Assembly: GCA_047975205.1 (NCBI GenBank)
Contig: JBKEDC010000009.1
Span: 1 to 45,940 of the forward strand
Direction of reading: 5' to 3'
Source of the DNA: JBKEDC01 sp047975205
GTDB taxonomy: Bacteria > Bacteroidota > Bacteroidia > Bacteroidales > Prolixibacteraceae
Length of the DNA: 45,940 nucleotides
A program made the position numbers and the translations under genes. The notes beneath the pieces were generated by a model. The model ran no database searches. It was not told the DNA's origin and saw nothing but the letters and a program-made list of their open reading frames with translations. Positions 32,788-42,424 of this stretch are shown here, piece after piece (positions within the stretch are counted from its first letter, which is position 1; the number at the start of each line of letters is the position of its first letter).

Positions 32788-35214
32788 TTAAATGTTTGAT
32801 ATTCGGATGATATCGGCAAATACGCCGGCAGCAGTAACCTCAGCACCGGCACCATATCCCTTAATAATCATCGGATATTCATTATATCTTTCGGTGGTGA
32901 ACATAACCAAGTTGTTGCTTCCTTGTAAGTCATAGAATGGATGCGTTTTTGCTATCTCCTGCAAACCGATTTCCGCTTTCCCCTCATCGTAGGTAGCCAC
33001 AAATCGCCAACACTTACCTTCGGCATCAATGCGTTGGCGATTCTTTTCAAATTCGGCATCCAATTGAGGGATGTTTGTCCAAAATTCTTCGATAGTACCT
33101 GCAAAAAAATCATCATTGATGAATTTATTGACTCTCACATCTTTGCCATCTATCTTATAACCTGCTTCACGCACCAATATTAAAAGCTTGCGCATTACAT
33201 CAACACCGCTTAAATCGATGCGCGGGTCGGGTTCGGCATAGCCTTCTTCTTTAGCCAAACGAATGGTTTCGCTTAGTGGCACTTCCGCAGAAATTGTGTT
33301 AAAAATATAGTTCAATGTTCCGGAAAGTACAGCTTCAATTTTAATGATCTTATCGCCTGAGTTTACCAAATCATTTATGGTGTTTATAATAGGAAGCCCA
33401 GCTCCTACGTTCGTTTCAAACAGGAACTTAACTCCTTTATTGCTTGCCAAATCTTTCAACGATTTGTAATTCTCGTATTGCGATGATGCCGCTACCTTAT
33501 TTGCTGTTACGATAGAGACATTGGCAGCCAACAAATCGTGATAAATGTGCTGTGTCTCGTTCGACGCCGTACAATCTACAAACACCGAGTTATAAATATT
33601 CAGATCAACAATCTCTTCTTTATAAGCCTCTAAGCCCGATGCTAACTCGGATTGGGCTAATTCTTCTTTATAATTACTTAAATCTATTCCTTTTCGGTTG
33701 ATTAGAATCTTTTTCGAGTTGGCAATCCCCACCACCTTAATTTTCAGATGGTTTTCGGTCAATAATTTAGCTTGCTGCTGCTGAATTTGCTTCAGTAGGT
33801 TTCCACCAACTAAACCGATACCTAACAAAAACACGTTTAACTCGGCATTTTCCGATAAGAAAAAGGATTCGTGCACGAGGTTCAAGGTTTTACGCAAATC
33901 TTTGGTTTTCACCACCCAAGAAATATTTAATTCAGAAGCTCCTTGAGCAATGGCTACTACATTGATACCACTTCTACCCACTGTGCTGAATAGTTTCCCT
34001 GCAATGCCGGTGGTTTTTTTCATGTTCTCGCCCACGATTGCCACTACCGACAAGTTGCTCTCTACCTCTATGCTATGAATGCGACCGTTTGCTATTTCCT
34101 TTTCAAACTCTACCCTAATTTTGCTTTCTGCCAAGCTCGCTTTAGTGTTGTCAATAGCTATTGAAATCGAGTTCTCTGAAGATGCTTGCGATATCAATAT
34201 CACATTAATATCTTCTTTTGCCAAAGCACTGAACAATCGCATAGACATGCCCGACACGCCTATCATTCCCAAGCCTTGCACGGTAAGTAGGCAAATATCT
34301 GATATCGATGATATTCCTTTAATGGGACTTTGTTTACAGTAGGCTTTATTTCCATGAATGAAAGTGCCTTTTGCTTCCGGATTCATGGTATTTTTTATGT
34401 AGGTAGGAATATTTCGCTGATAAACCGGCAATATGGTTGGCGGATAAATAACTTTTGCACCAAAGTGCGAAAGTTCCATAGCTTCGGCATAACTCAGTGA
34501 ATCAATAACATATGCTTTACTGATTACTCTCGGATCGGCAGTCATGAAACCGTCAACATCGGTCCAAATTTCTAGGGCTGATGCATCTAGTGCTGCTGCA
34601 AAAATGGCTGCGGTATAGTCTGATCCGCCTCTACCTAGTGTTGTGTTGCTCCCGTCGTTGCCGGTTGCCACAAATCCCGGAGCTACACAAACTCCCGAAA
34701 ATTCATCGAAGTTTGCTTTTATGAGAGAGTTCGTGAGCGTGAAATCTACATGTGCTTTACCGTAGCTACTATCTGTTTTAATCAGCTTTGCGGCATCTAT
34801 CCACCGTGCTTTTAAATATTCACTAATGAGGTATGATGATAATTGCTCGCCAAAACAGCATACTTTATCGGCTGTTTTTGAGGAAAGCTCTTTAATCATG
34901 GATATACCTTCAATAACTCGCCCCAATTCTTCCAGCTTGCTTGTCACTTTTACTTTTACAGACTCCTTATTAGGTTCATCAATCAGTTCATCAACCAATT
35001 GAAGATGTTTTTCGCAAATACTTTCAAATTCCGTTTTAAAATATTCGGTACCCATTAAAGCTAAGTGAGCTGCATTTAAAATTTTATCTGTAATTCCGCT
35101 CAATGCCGAAACTACAACCAATACATCATCAGATTGGTTATCGATAATCTCTTTTATCTTTTTAATGTTATCAGCATTAGCTACTGATGTTCCTCCGAAT
35201 TTTAATACCTTCAT
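32788..35214 (-). CDS. thrA: Bifunctional aspartokinase / homoserine dehydrogenase
   Basis: Catalyses the first and third steps from aspartate toward threonine and methionine. The 808-residue fusion begins KFGGTSVANADNIKK (aspartokinase), then GRGGSDYTAAIFA and the feedback-control ACT region (about 310-450, including VQGLGMIGVSGMS). The homoserine dehydrogenase half starts at NVFLLGIGLVGGNLLKQI and includes VDCTASNETQHIYH, GAGLPIINTINDLVNSGD and AEPDPRIDLSGVDVMRKL. Such fusions are standard in Bacteroidetes. It heads the operon thrA - ApgM-like - thrC. No attenuator leader or T-box fold is evident in the 100 bases upstream; feedback inhibition by threonine through the ACT domains is inferred from the family. 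Confidence 0.96.
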   Translation of the reverse strand: MKVLKFGGTSVANADNIKKIKEIIDNQSDDVLVVVSALSGITDKILNAAHLALMGTEYFKTEFESICEKHLQLVDELIDEPNKESVKVKVTSKLEELGRVIEGISMIKELSSKTADKVCCFGEQLSSYLISEYLKARWIDAAKLIKTDSSYGKAHVDFTLTNSLIKANFDEFSGVCVAPGFVATGNDGSNTTLGRGGSDYTAAIFAAALDASALEIWTDVDGFMTADPRVISKAYVIDSLSYAEAMELSHFGAKVIYPPTILPVYQRNIPTYIKNTMNPEAKGTFIHGNKAYCKQSPIKGISSISDICLLTVQGLGMIGVSGMSMRLFSALAKEDINVILISQASSENSISIAIDNTKASLAESKIRVEFEKEIANGRIHSIEVESNLSVVAIVGENMKKTTGIAGKLFSTVGRSGINVVAIAQGASELNISWVVKTKDLRKTLNLVHESFFLSENAELNVFLLGIGLVGGNLLKQIQQQQAKLLTENHLKIKVVGIANSKKILINRKGIDLSNYKEELAQSELASGLEAYKEEIVDLNIYNSVFVDCTASNETQHIYHDLLAANVSIVTANKVAASSQYENYKSLKDLASNKGVKFLFETNVGAGLPIINTINDLVNSGDKIIKIEAVLSGTLNYIFNTISAEVPLSETIRLAKEEGYAEPDPRIDLSGVDVMRKLLILVREAGYKIDGKDVRVNKFINDDFFAGTIEEFWTNIPQLDAEFEKNRQRIDAEGKCWRFVATYDEGKAEIGLQEIAKTHPFYDLQGSNNLVMFTTERYNEYPMIIKGYGAGAEVTAAGVFADIIRISNI

Positions 35215-35798
35215 ACTGTATTTCGTATTTCTGAAATTAGTTCACTATTCCAGCGTAAAAATATAATTATTTTGTATTAAGTTCATGCTAAAGCATTTGA
35301 AATTTTCAAGATTTTAGCTACAATTAACAGCAAAATGTAAGTCAACTAATGATTCATATGAAAAATTGCCTAAAATTTCAATGCTTTATTTCCACCTAGT
35401 TTTGCACTCTGATACTGTTTCCTTTTTATTTGAATTTATCGTAATTGAATAATAATCAATTATATGTATATTATTTATTCTCAAATATAAGGATAAAAAG
35501 CATTTTTAATCCTCATTCCTTTACGAGAAAAGGTATAAAAAAGGCTTATTGCTACTTCTGCTTCTCACTAATTAGGCGAAAAACGACTAGCTGCATAGAT
35601 TCTTCATTAGAGATGAAGCAAAAAAGTATCTAATAATTCTATATCTTAACGAGATAAGCTTATCATACACCTGTGAAAGAGCATCTTTATTTAAGAATTG
35701 AAAAGTATGCTCCGGCTGAAGGAAATCTTAAACTCGCTGTGACATAAAGACAAAAAGAGGATACTCGTTTTGAAACACCCTCATTGTTTTTTATAAAT
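35215..35798. other. Intergenic region upstream of thrA
   Basis: About 580 bases without an intact gene. The first 100 hold the presumed thrA promoter, though no good TAnnTTTG box is visible: the minus strand offers only TATATTTT. The rest is AT-rich with short stop-bounded frames and nothing recognisable. Confidence 0.4.
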
Positions 35799-35823
35799 AT
35801 TATCCTTTAGGCTAAAGGATAAT
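35799..35823. repeat. Perfect 11-base inverted repeat
   Basis: ATTATCCTTTA and TAAAGGATAAT are perfect inverted copies around a three-base centre (GGC). No T-run follows on either strand, so a terminator is unlikely. It lies just before the glycosyltransferase relic and may be the end of an old insertion or a protein-binding site. Confidence 0.6.
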
Positions 35824-35833
35824 AGCGTATTAA

Positions 35834-36046
35834 TTTATAATTACTCACCCTTCATTGGGTTTCAATCCATATTTGCAAGATGATGATTTCAATCTATTAC
35901 AATATACAAGTGATGAAATTAACTGTCGCCCCTGCTCTGTATATGGTAATAAAGCTTGCATTTATCCTGAGGGTATCAGATGTATGGATTTATTAGCGGC
36001 AGATGTAGTAATTAAATGTATCAACGAAATCTTATTTTCTTAAGAT
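35834..36046 (+). pseudogene. C-terminal relic of a GT9 (heptosyltransferase-type) gene
   Basis: Between in-frame stops at 35831 and 36044 a translation begins FIITHPSLGFNPY and continues to a cysteine-rich block EINCRPCSVYGNKACIY with IRCMDLLAADVV. The THPSLGF and CRPCSxxGxxxC...CM pattern is the C-terminal signature of Bacteroidetes family 9 glycosyltransferases, which add sugars to lipopolysaccharide cores. The N-terminal 80 percent of a normal 340-residue enzyme is missing and no start codon with a leader precedes it. It is therefore a decayed remnant. Neighbours do not include other LPS genes. Confidence 0.6.
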
Positions 36047-36084
36047 TTTCGTGTTTCACATCTTAAGCAAAAGTAAGAAACAAA

Positions 36085-36114
36085 AATCGGCGACAACTTT
36101 CGTCATCGCCGATT
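36085..36114 (-). terminator. Rho-independent terminator of the glycan operon
   Basis: A nine-base perfect stem (AATCGGCGA with TCGCCGATT) that extends to 13 pairs through wobbles to a GAAA tetraloop on the minus strand, followed by TTTTTG. It lies 19 bases beyond the GH2 stop. Confidence 0.9.
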
Positions 36115-36132
36115 AAAAACTAGCCTAAACTA

Positions 36133-39100
36133 CTATTTCGCAGGCTTTAATATAAAGCTATACGAATATTTTCCATCTTCTAATCGATATTGTTTGTGTG
36201 TCCAAGCACCCCAACTATCATCACCACCTACCCCTTGTTGGGCTAAGTCAATATTTACAAACACATCTGCTTTAGGTGTTAAATCTGCTGCGTGTCTTTG
36301 TTTCTTAGTCAAACCGGGATCAAAATCTACCGATTCAAAGTGAAGCGCACTTCCACTTAATGGTTGCAACCCTTCTATTTTCAAGCCAACTCCCTCATTA
36401 TTACACAACGACATCCAACGAATATCTGTTTTGTATCCATTTTCTTGCGGACGAATGTAAGGGAAGTACTGATCAGTAACATTGCTACTATATATTCCTA
36501 ATAAAGCCCCTGAGTTACGATCGCTATAATTCTCCCAAGGTCCCCTACCATAATATGTGAATTGATCGTAATCTCTCGAAAGTTTTAGTTTCATACCAAA
36601 TCGAGGTAATCCGGGCAAATCGGCAGAACCGGCTACATAATGCACATCAACCTGCACGCTTCCATCTCCTCGTGCTGTATAAACTAGTTGATAATCTGAG
36701 TTAATATCAGTCAACGTGATGTTTGCAGTTACAACTACGGTATTATTTTTCTTTTCTACATTTATATCTTTCAGCTTGCGATTAATACCGGCTGTGCGAT
36801 ATACATTTGCTCGAATTGGCATACCATTTCCAAAATCATTATCAGTCGGAGCACGCCAAAAGTCCGGAGTCAAATCAGAGTTAATTAACCACTTTCCATC
36901 GGCTATCATGCGATATAATAAACCCGAACGTTTGCTGATGCGAGTTTCTACTTTCTCTGTGCTTATAATGATATTATCATTGTCTTCTTTCACATTAACT
37001 TTAGCTGATGAAGCTTTAGGAGCTACGAAATAATCATTAACATCGAATGCAATCTGATTACTTGCTAATTCTGTTCCTTCCGGCACTAAGTTTTCATCTT
37101 TTTTAGTGTAAGCGAATACATCTAATAAGTACTCTTCACCCGGTTCTGCTGTTACTTTAGGTAATTTAATTTTCACCTTTTGTGTTTCGCCGGGTTTAGC
37201 ATCGCTGCTGAAAGTCCCATCAGCTATATTTTCACCATTCTTCAATAGTATCCATTTGAAATCGAAGCCACATAGGTCAATGAATGAATATTCATTATAC
37301 ACATTCAATTCACCCTTTGCCAGGTCAGCAGGCGACACATGAATGCTTTGATATTGATGCTTCACTTCCATCAGTCCGGGATGGGCTTTTCTATCCGGAG
37401 TAACAAGCCCATTTAAGCAGAAATTATTATCATTAGTATATTTCTCGCCACCAATATCACCACCGTAAGCCCAAAATTTATTTCCTGAAGCATTTGTTGC
37501 CGATATACCTTGGTCAACCCAGTCCCAAATAAAGCCACCTTGCATATGAGGCTTAGAACGAATTAAATCCCAATATTCTTTGAAGTTACCATTACTATTA
37601 CCCATAGCATGAGAGTACTCACACATAATAAATGGACGACCCGGGTTTACTTTATCTGCGTACTCGTGCATGCTTTTCATGCGTGGATACATTGGGCAAA
37701 CCACATCTGTATTTTCATTTTCTCCGGCTTGCTCAAACTGAACTAGGCGTGTGTTATCTCTTTCTTTAATCCATTTGTATGCATCATGAAATACCGGACC
37801 GTTACCACACTCATTACCTAAACTCCAAAGAATAACAGAAGCATGATTTTTATCTCGTTCTACTAAGCTATGGATCCTATCCATGTGGGCAGCATGCCAC
37901 TGTGGAAGATAAGCAGGATGTTTGCTCTTATCAAACCAACCTTGCCATTCTGCTCCCATGCCATGTGTTTCCAAGTTATTCTCATCAACCAGATATAAAC
38001 CATATTCATCACAAAGTGATATCCAAAGCGAAGTATGTGGATAATGCGACATTCGAACGGCATTCACATTATGAGTTTTCATCACTTCAATATCTTTAAC
38101 CATAGTTTCTCTATCAATATGATGACCGGTATATTGATTGTGCTCATGTAGATTAACACCTTTCACCAGAACCGCTTTACCATTAACCAATAATTGACTA
38201 TTTTTCAGTTCTACCGTACGAAAACCAATCTTTTGCGAGGTCGCTTCTATCAGCTTACCATCAGTATCATATAGTTCTAATAGCAGCTGATATAGGTTGG
38301 GAGTTTCTGCGCTCCAATGTTGTGCACCTTTCACAATTGTTGAGGCAGCTACTCTCACTGTAGACTCAGCATCTGCATTCCAATTCTTTTTTGCGGCATA
38401 CACTGATTTACCGGCTGCATTTAGGATAGATATGGCTAATGTTCCGGAAGTGGCTTCGTCTTTATAATTTTTAACGCTCAAATCCAATGAAAATGTTCCA
38501 TTTTTATAGTTCTTATCTAAACCTGATTTTGCAAAGAAATCATCAATACGCACTTGATCATCACTAATTAAATATACATCACGCTCGATACCTGACAAAC
38601 GCCAGAAATCTTGATCTTCAAGGTATGAGCCGTCACTCCAGCGATAAACCTCTATTGCCAAATCATTTTTACCCGCTTTGATATATTTTGTAATATCAAA
38701 TTCAATCGTATTTTTTGTTCCCTGACAGTATCCAACTTTCTTACCATTTACCCATACATACATTGCTGAGGTTCCGCCATCAAAATGTAGGATTACACGA
38801 CGACCATCCCAAGCTGTTGGTAAATTAAAAGTTCTTTTATATGAACCCACCGGATTGTGGTTATGGTCAATATAAGGAGGATTCTTCGGGAACGGATAAG
38901 TTACATTGGTATAGATTGGTGTTCCATAACCTTTGAGTTCCCAATTTGAGGGAACTTCAATATTATCCCAATCACTCACATCGTAACCTTCTTTATAAAA
39001 ATCTACCGGACGATCGGCAGGCTTATATACCCAGTTGAACTTCCATGTTCCATTTAGATTCAATACATAATCTGATTCACTTCTGTCATTCTTTAGCGCA

Positions 39101-39252
39101 GATTCTTTGGTAGCATAAGGAATGAAGTAAGCTCTGGGAGCTTCTCTATTAACCTCGAAGATCTCTGGATTTTCCCAATCATTCGACTTCTGTGCAAAGC
39201 TATTGAAAGCAAAAAGCAGCATGAAGAAACTCATTAATGATGTTATTCTCAT
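36133..39252 (-). CDS. GH2 beta-galactosidase (LacZ type), secreted
   Basis: A 1039-residue enzyme that hydrolyses terminal beta-galactosides (some relatives: beta-glucuronides or mannosides). After a signal peptide (1-20, ending NSFA) the sugar-binding, immunoglobulin and (beta/alpha)8 domains follow, then a C-terminal beta-galactosidase small-chain domain. The acid/base glutamate is Glu481 in WSLGNECGNG and the nucleophile Glu545 in MCEYSHAMGN. The LacZ-type metal motif HGMGAEWQGWF is present. As the fourth and last gene of the operon it lies 3 bases past the DUF2264 gene and before a terminator. Galactosidase activity is inferred from close similarity in plan to LacZ; natural substrate probably beta-galactan chains. 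Confidence 0.92.
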   Translation of the reverse strand: MRITSLMSFFMLLFAFNSFAQKSNDWENPEIFEVNREAPRAYFIPYATKESALKNDRSESDYVLNLNGTWKFNWVYKPADRPVDFYKEGYDVSDWDNIEVPSNWELKGYGTPIYTNVTYPFPKNPPYIDHNHNPVGSYKRTFNLPTAWDGRRVILHFDGGTSAMYVWVNGKKVGYCQGTKNTIEFDITKYIKAGKNDLAIEVYRWSDGSYLEDQDFWRLSGIERDVYLISDDQVRIDDFFAKSGLDKNYKNGTFSLDLSVKNYKDEATSGTLAISILNAAGKSVYAAKKNWNADAESTVRVAASTIVKGAQHWSAETPNLYQLLLELYDTDGKLIEATSQKIGFRTVELKNSQLLVNGKAVLVKGVNLHEHNQYTGHHIDRETMVKDIEVMKTHNVNAVRMSHYPHTSLWISLCDEYGLYLVDENNLETHGMGAEWQGWFDKSKHPAYLPQWHAAHMDRIHSLVERDKNHASVILWSLGNECGNGPVFHDAYKWIKERDNTRLVQFEQAGENENTDVVCPMYPRMKSMHEYADKVNPGRPFIMCEYSHAMGNSNGNFKEYWDLIRSKPHMQGGFIWDWVDQGISATNASGNKFWAYGGDIGGEKYTNDNNFCLNGLVTPDRKAHPGLMEVKHQYQSIHVSPADLAKGELNVYNEYSFIDLCGFDFKWILLKNGENIADGTFSSDAKPGETQKVKIKLPKVTAEPGEEYLLDVFAYTKKDENLVPEGTELASNQIAFDVNDYFVAPKASSAKVNVKEDNDNIIISTEKVETRISKRSGLLYRMIADGKWLINSDLTPDFWRAPTDNDFGNGMPIRANVYRTAGINRKLKDINVEKKNNTVVVTANITLTDINSDYQLVYTARGDGSVQVDVHYVAGSADLPGLPRFGMKLKLSRDYDQFTYYGRGPWENYSDRNSGALLGIYSSNVTDQYFPYIRPQENGYKTDIRWMSLCNNEGVGLKIEGLQPLSGSALHFESVDFDPGLTKKQRHAADLTPKADVFVNIDLAQQGVGGDDSWGAWTHKQYRLEDGKYSYSFILKPAK

Positions 39253-39255
39253 AAT

Positions 39256-41283
39256 CTATTTAAATGTTATTATTTTTTCCTTTTTATTTTGAAAGTTAAC
39301 AAGAACTCCACTTTTATTTGCTTCTATTGATTTAATCGGAAATAGCTCTTTATCAGTCCACTTTTCACCCGATTTTCTCCAAAGCATCAAACAAGCATAT
39401 ATATCATCGGTAGTACTTCTGAAAGTTGCAGTGGCATCTATCACACTACTATTCTCAGATTGAGGGTGTAAACCTTTCGTATTTACAACTTCCATTTTAT
39501 CCCAACCTTTTAAATTGACCATCGCCAATTGATATACTCCGTTATCAATAATTATCGCCTTCATACCGTTTGATTCTCGCGAGAATGTTTTAATATCCTC
39601 ATTTAGGCGAGGGAGCGCATAATGACCTAATCTAGCTTCGATAGCTTTGTCTCCAATATACTTGTCCACGCGTAATACGCCATTCGGAATAGGTATTTCA
39701 GCAAGTTGCATTTTTATATGCTCATCTGTTTCTAGGACAGCATCACGATAATACGCCCCATCTTCGAATTGTTTAAATGTAAACAACCGAAATGCTTCCC
39801 ACTGGTTATTCTTATTCTTAAACACATAGTTCATGGCTACTTGTCCACTATCGCCATCTGCTTGCCAAGGGAATTCACTACTGTAAGCTAAGCGATTATA
39901 GTTCTCGGTTGAGCGAAACTTTTGCCAATCGCTTGATACTTTTTCATGACACCATGATCGAATTTCTGTACCTCCAATATTCGGATAGTCAGTAATCATT
40001 AGGCCTGATGTATTCGGTGCTAAATGATTGTACACCGAGTCTTTTAGCATCTCATTTTCCCAAGGTCCTTCATTTTCAGTAACCGTCCAAAACGGATTGT
40101 CGGCAGGAATTAAGAGCCCTAAGAATGCTTTTCCCATCCAATAAACACTACCTCGGCAACTATAAATCTGCACTGCAGGCTCATATGCCCCATAAAACCC
40201 CAAAGTAGGTACATTATCTTTTAGAAAATTTGGATTCTGAAGAAATTGAAGTATTGTGCCAGAGGCAATATGACGCAACCAACCTAAGTTTGCATTTGCC
40301 CCTTCAACAGTTCCAAAAAATGGAAATGGAGCAATTGCCCCCATGCGATATGATATGCTTCTTCCCCACATTACCATTCGTCCGTCGCGAGCAAACATAT
40401 ACGGATAGCTTTTCAACATATCTTTGAAGTTATTTGTGAATTGCGCAGCATATTCCGGATAATTCTTATTTCCGAACATTTCCGACCACATAATTCCATA
40501 TAATTGATACGCCCACATGCTGTAATAGTCATATGCAGGATGATCATTATACCAACCATCTCCTCGATAATCTTTTAAAGACTTACTCAAATATTCTTTC
40601 AGCAGCTTCTCATTTATGTCATAGCCATTACTCTTAAAGAAACTTAAAACAAAAATATTGAAGAATTTCCAGTTTGAATCAACAGTAGGACCATCGCCAT
40701 AGCTAAGCATCATGCTCGCTACTTTATCTTGTTGTTCTTTCGTAAGCGGTTTCCAAATAATGTCTTCTGCTACAAATAAAGATATGGACAAAGCTCCAAA
40801 TTCAACTAATATCTGACTAGGACCTCCGTTCTTATCTCTATGCTTAATATACGACGGACTATTGGGATCGGTCAAGTTCAGTAATTGGTGTCGATAATAT
40901 TCAGCAACCTTTATACCGTTAATTTCCAGATCCGGATTTTCCCTCAACAGGGGTGCTGCAACAAAAAGCGTACGGCATAACCCTTCCAGCTTTTCCGTTG
41001 GTATTTGCCCATCATTCTGCGGATAGGTTTTGCCGGGTTGCTTAGGAAACTTCATCGGATCGTCTATATTATGTATATAACTAAACGCACCTTCTAAAAG
41101 ATATTGTGCAGCATCGAGCCAATGCTTACGAGTCATGCCCGTATACGGACTCAACTTATAATCCGGATTAAGCAACTGAAACGTATTCGGAGTAATTTCT
41201 GGTTTCTTTGAGTTATTATCTATTTGTTTTGATCCACAAGATGAAAATGACAACGCAATAAGTATAACAGCTATGAATTTCAT
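39256..41283 (-). CDS. DUF2264 (GH154-type) exported lipoprotein
   Basis: A 675-residue lipoprotein with lipobox FSSC (Cys16). The ATG at 41283 is preferred over one 30 bases upstream because it places the signal at the start and leaves a normal 7-base gap after the preceding stop. The N-terminal alpha/alpha-barrel contains LSPYTGMTRKHWLDAAQYLL, LEGLCRTLFVAAPLL and DYYSMWAYQLYGIMW; the C-terminal half is beta-rich. These match DUF2264. From memory CAZy lists the family as GH154 with beta-glucuronidase activity reported; I state this with caution. In this operon it sits beside a GH105 enzyme, consistent with uronic acid removal. Confidence 0.8.
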   Translation of the reverse strand: MKFIAVILIALSFSSCGSKQIDNNSKKPEITPNTFQLLNPDYKLSPYTGMTRKHWLDAAQYLLEGAFSYIHNIDDPMKFPKQPGKTYPQNDGQIPTEKLEGLCRTLFVAAPLLRENPDLEINGIKVAEYYRHQLLNLTDPNSPSYIKHRDKNGGPSQILVEFGALSISLFVAEDIIWKPLTKEQQDKVASMMLSYGDGPTVDSNWKFFNIFVLSFFKSNGYDINEKLLKEYLSKSLKDYRGDGWYNDHPAYDYYSMWAYQLYGIMWSEMFGNKNYPEYAAQFTNNFKDMLKSYPYMFARDGRMVMWGRSISYRMGAIAPFPFFGTVEGANANLGWLRHIASGTILQFLQNPNFLKDNVPTLGFYGAYEPAVQIYSCRGSVYWMGKAFLGLLIPADNPFWTVTENEGPWENEMLKDSVYNHLAPNTSGLMITDYPNIGGTEIRSWCHEKVSSDWQKFRSTENYNRLAYSSEFPWQADGDSGQVAMNYVFKNKNNQWEAFRLFTFKQFEDGAYYRDAVLETDEHIKMQLAEIPIPNGVLRVDKYIGDKAIEARLGHYALPRLNEDIKTFSRESNGMKAIIIDNGVYQLAMVNLKGWDKMEVVNTKGLHPQSENSSVIDATATFRSTTDDIYACLMLWRKSGEKWTDKELFPIKSIEANKSGVLVNFQNKKEKIITFK

Positions 41284-41290
41284 TTCTTTT

Positions 41291-42409
41291 CTATTTTTCA
41301 AGATAAGTAACATATTCAGAAGCTGCTAAAAGAAAGGCTCCTACGCCAAAATCTGCCGTTGAGTTTTTATCTATCACTTGACCGGGAATTGCTCGCTCTC
41401 CGATGGGTTGCACATAGCCTAAGTGACCATCTTGTTGCAAAGCTATTTTCGTGAGATAATTCCATGCTTTATCTACTACCGGTATGTATGTTGATTTATC
41501 TAATATGCCATTATTTATTCCCCAGAGAAAACCATAAGCAAAAAAAGCCGTACCGCTAGTTTCAGGTCCGGGTGCTTGTTCCGAATCCAAAATGCTGCGC
41601 GTCCAATATCCCTCCGTTTGCTGACTTTCTTTTAATTGTTCAGCTAAGCGTTTAAATGTTTCTATATACTCCTCTCGGTGTGTATTATTAGTTGGTAAGT
41701 CTTCTAACACACGCGGTATTCCGGCAAAAATCCAACCATTTCCTCTAGCCCAAAAATCTTTTTTTCCGGAATTTGTTTTGTGTTTCGGGTAAATATATTT
41801 TGCATCACGATAGAAATATCCGGTTTCCTTGTCATACATCAAATCGCGAGCATAAGAATAGTATTCATATAACTTATCTAAGTACTTTTCATTCCCTGTA
41901 ATGGCGTGAAGCTTTGTCATGACAGGCATCACCATATACAAGCCGTCAACCCACCACCAATAATCGTTTTTATCGGTTGCCATTTCATACTCCATCACTC
42001 CCCTTGCCCGGGCTATTTTCTCCGGACTTGGATTTATATTATAGAGTTCTGCATACACTTGAAAACAAATTTGATAATCGCCAAACAATACAAAGTCATT
42101 TGATTCGCCGTAGCTATATTTCCAGTTAGTTGTATCATTCGATTGAGCACCCATCCATTTATTTTGTTCTGCCCATTTCGTTGAGTAATCTAAATACTTC
42201 TGTTCCTTAGTTGCTTGATAAGCTGCCATGTTGCCGGTCTGATAAGCCGCTTGATGCCAAAATGCTCTGCCCGGATCGGTATGCTCCTGTTGCCATTTAT
42301 CATTTACTAATTTAATCAAACCTTTTACCTCGGCTATCTTTTCTATTTTTTGTTGATTAGTACAAGAGGCTAATAATGCCACCATAATTACCAATAAAGC
42401 TCTTCTCAT
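41291..42409 (-). CDS. GH88/GH105 unsaturated uronyl hydrolase lipoprotein
   Basis: Hydrates and releases 4,5-unsaturated uronic acids left by polysaccharide lyases. The 372-residue protein has a lipobox ending LLASC (Cys16) and the alpha/alpha-barrel motifs WWWVDGLYMVMPV (Asp155, candidate catalytic residue), FWARGNGWIFAGI and TSGTAFFAYGFLWGIN. GH105 members act on unsaturated rhamnogalacturonan or glucuronyl units; GH88 on glycosaminoglycan units. No glycosaminoglycan genes are present, so GH105 is preferred. It is the second gene of the operon, 15 bases past the GH43 stop. Confidence 0.9.
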   Translation of the reverse strand: MRRALLVIMVALLASCTNQQKIEKIAEVKGLIKLVNDKWQQEHTDPGRAFWHQAAYQTGNMAAYQATKEQKYLDYSTKWAEQNKWMGAQSNDTTNWKYSYGESNDFVLFGDYQICFQVYAELYNINPSPEKIARARGVMEYEMATDKNDYWWWVDGLYMVMPVMTKLHAITGNEKYLDKLYEYYSYARDLMYDKETGYFYRDAKYIYPKHKTNSGKKDFWARGNGWIFAGIPRVLEDLPTNNTHREEYIETFKRLAEQLKESQQTEGYWTRSILDSEQAPGPETSGTAFFAYGFLWGINNGILDKSTYIPVVDKAWNYLTKIALQQDGHLGYVQPIGERAIPGQVIDKNSTADFGVGAFLLAASEYVTYLEK

Positions 42410-42424
42410 ATCTTAATTGAATAT

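Noticed and set aside
35445..35633. A 62-codon frame upstream of the thrA promoter
   Set aside because: Non-ATG start, no ribosome-binding context and no similarity to any family I know.
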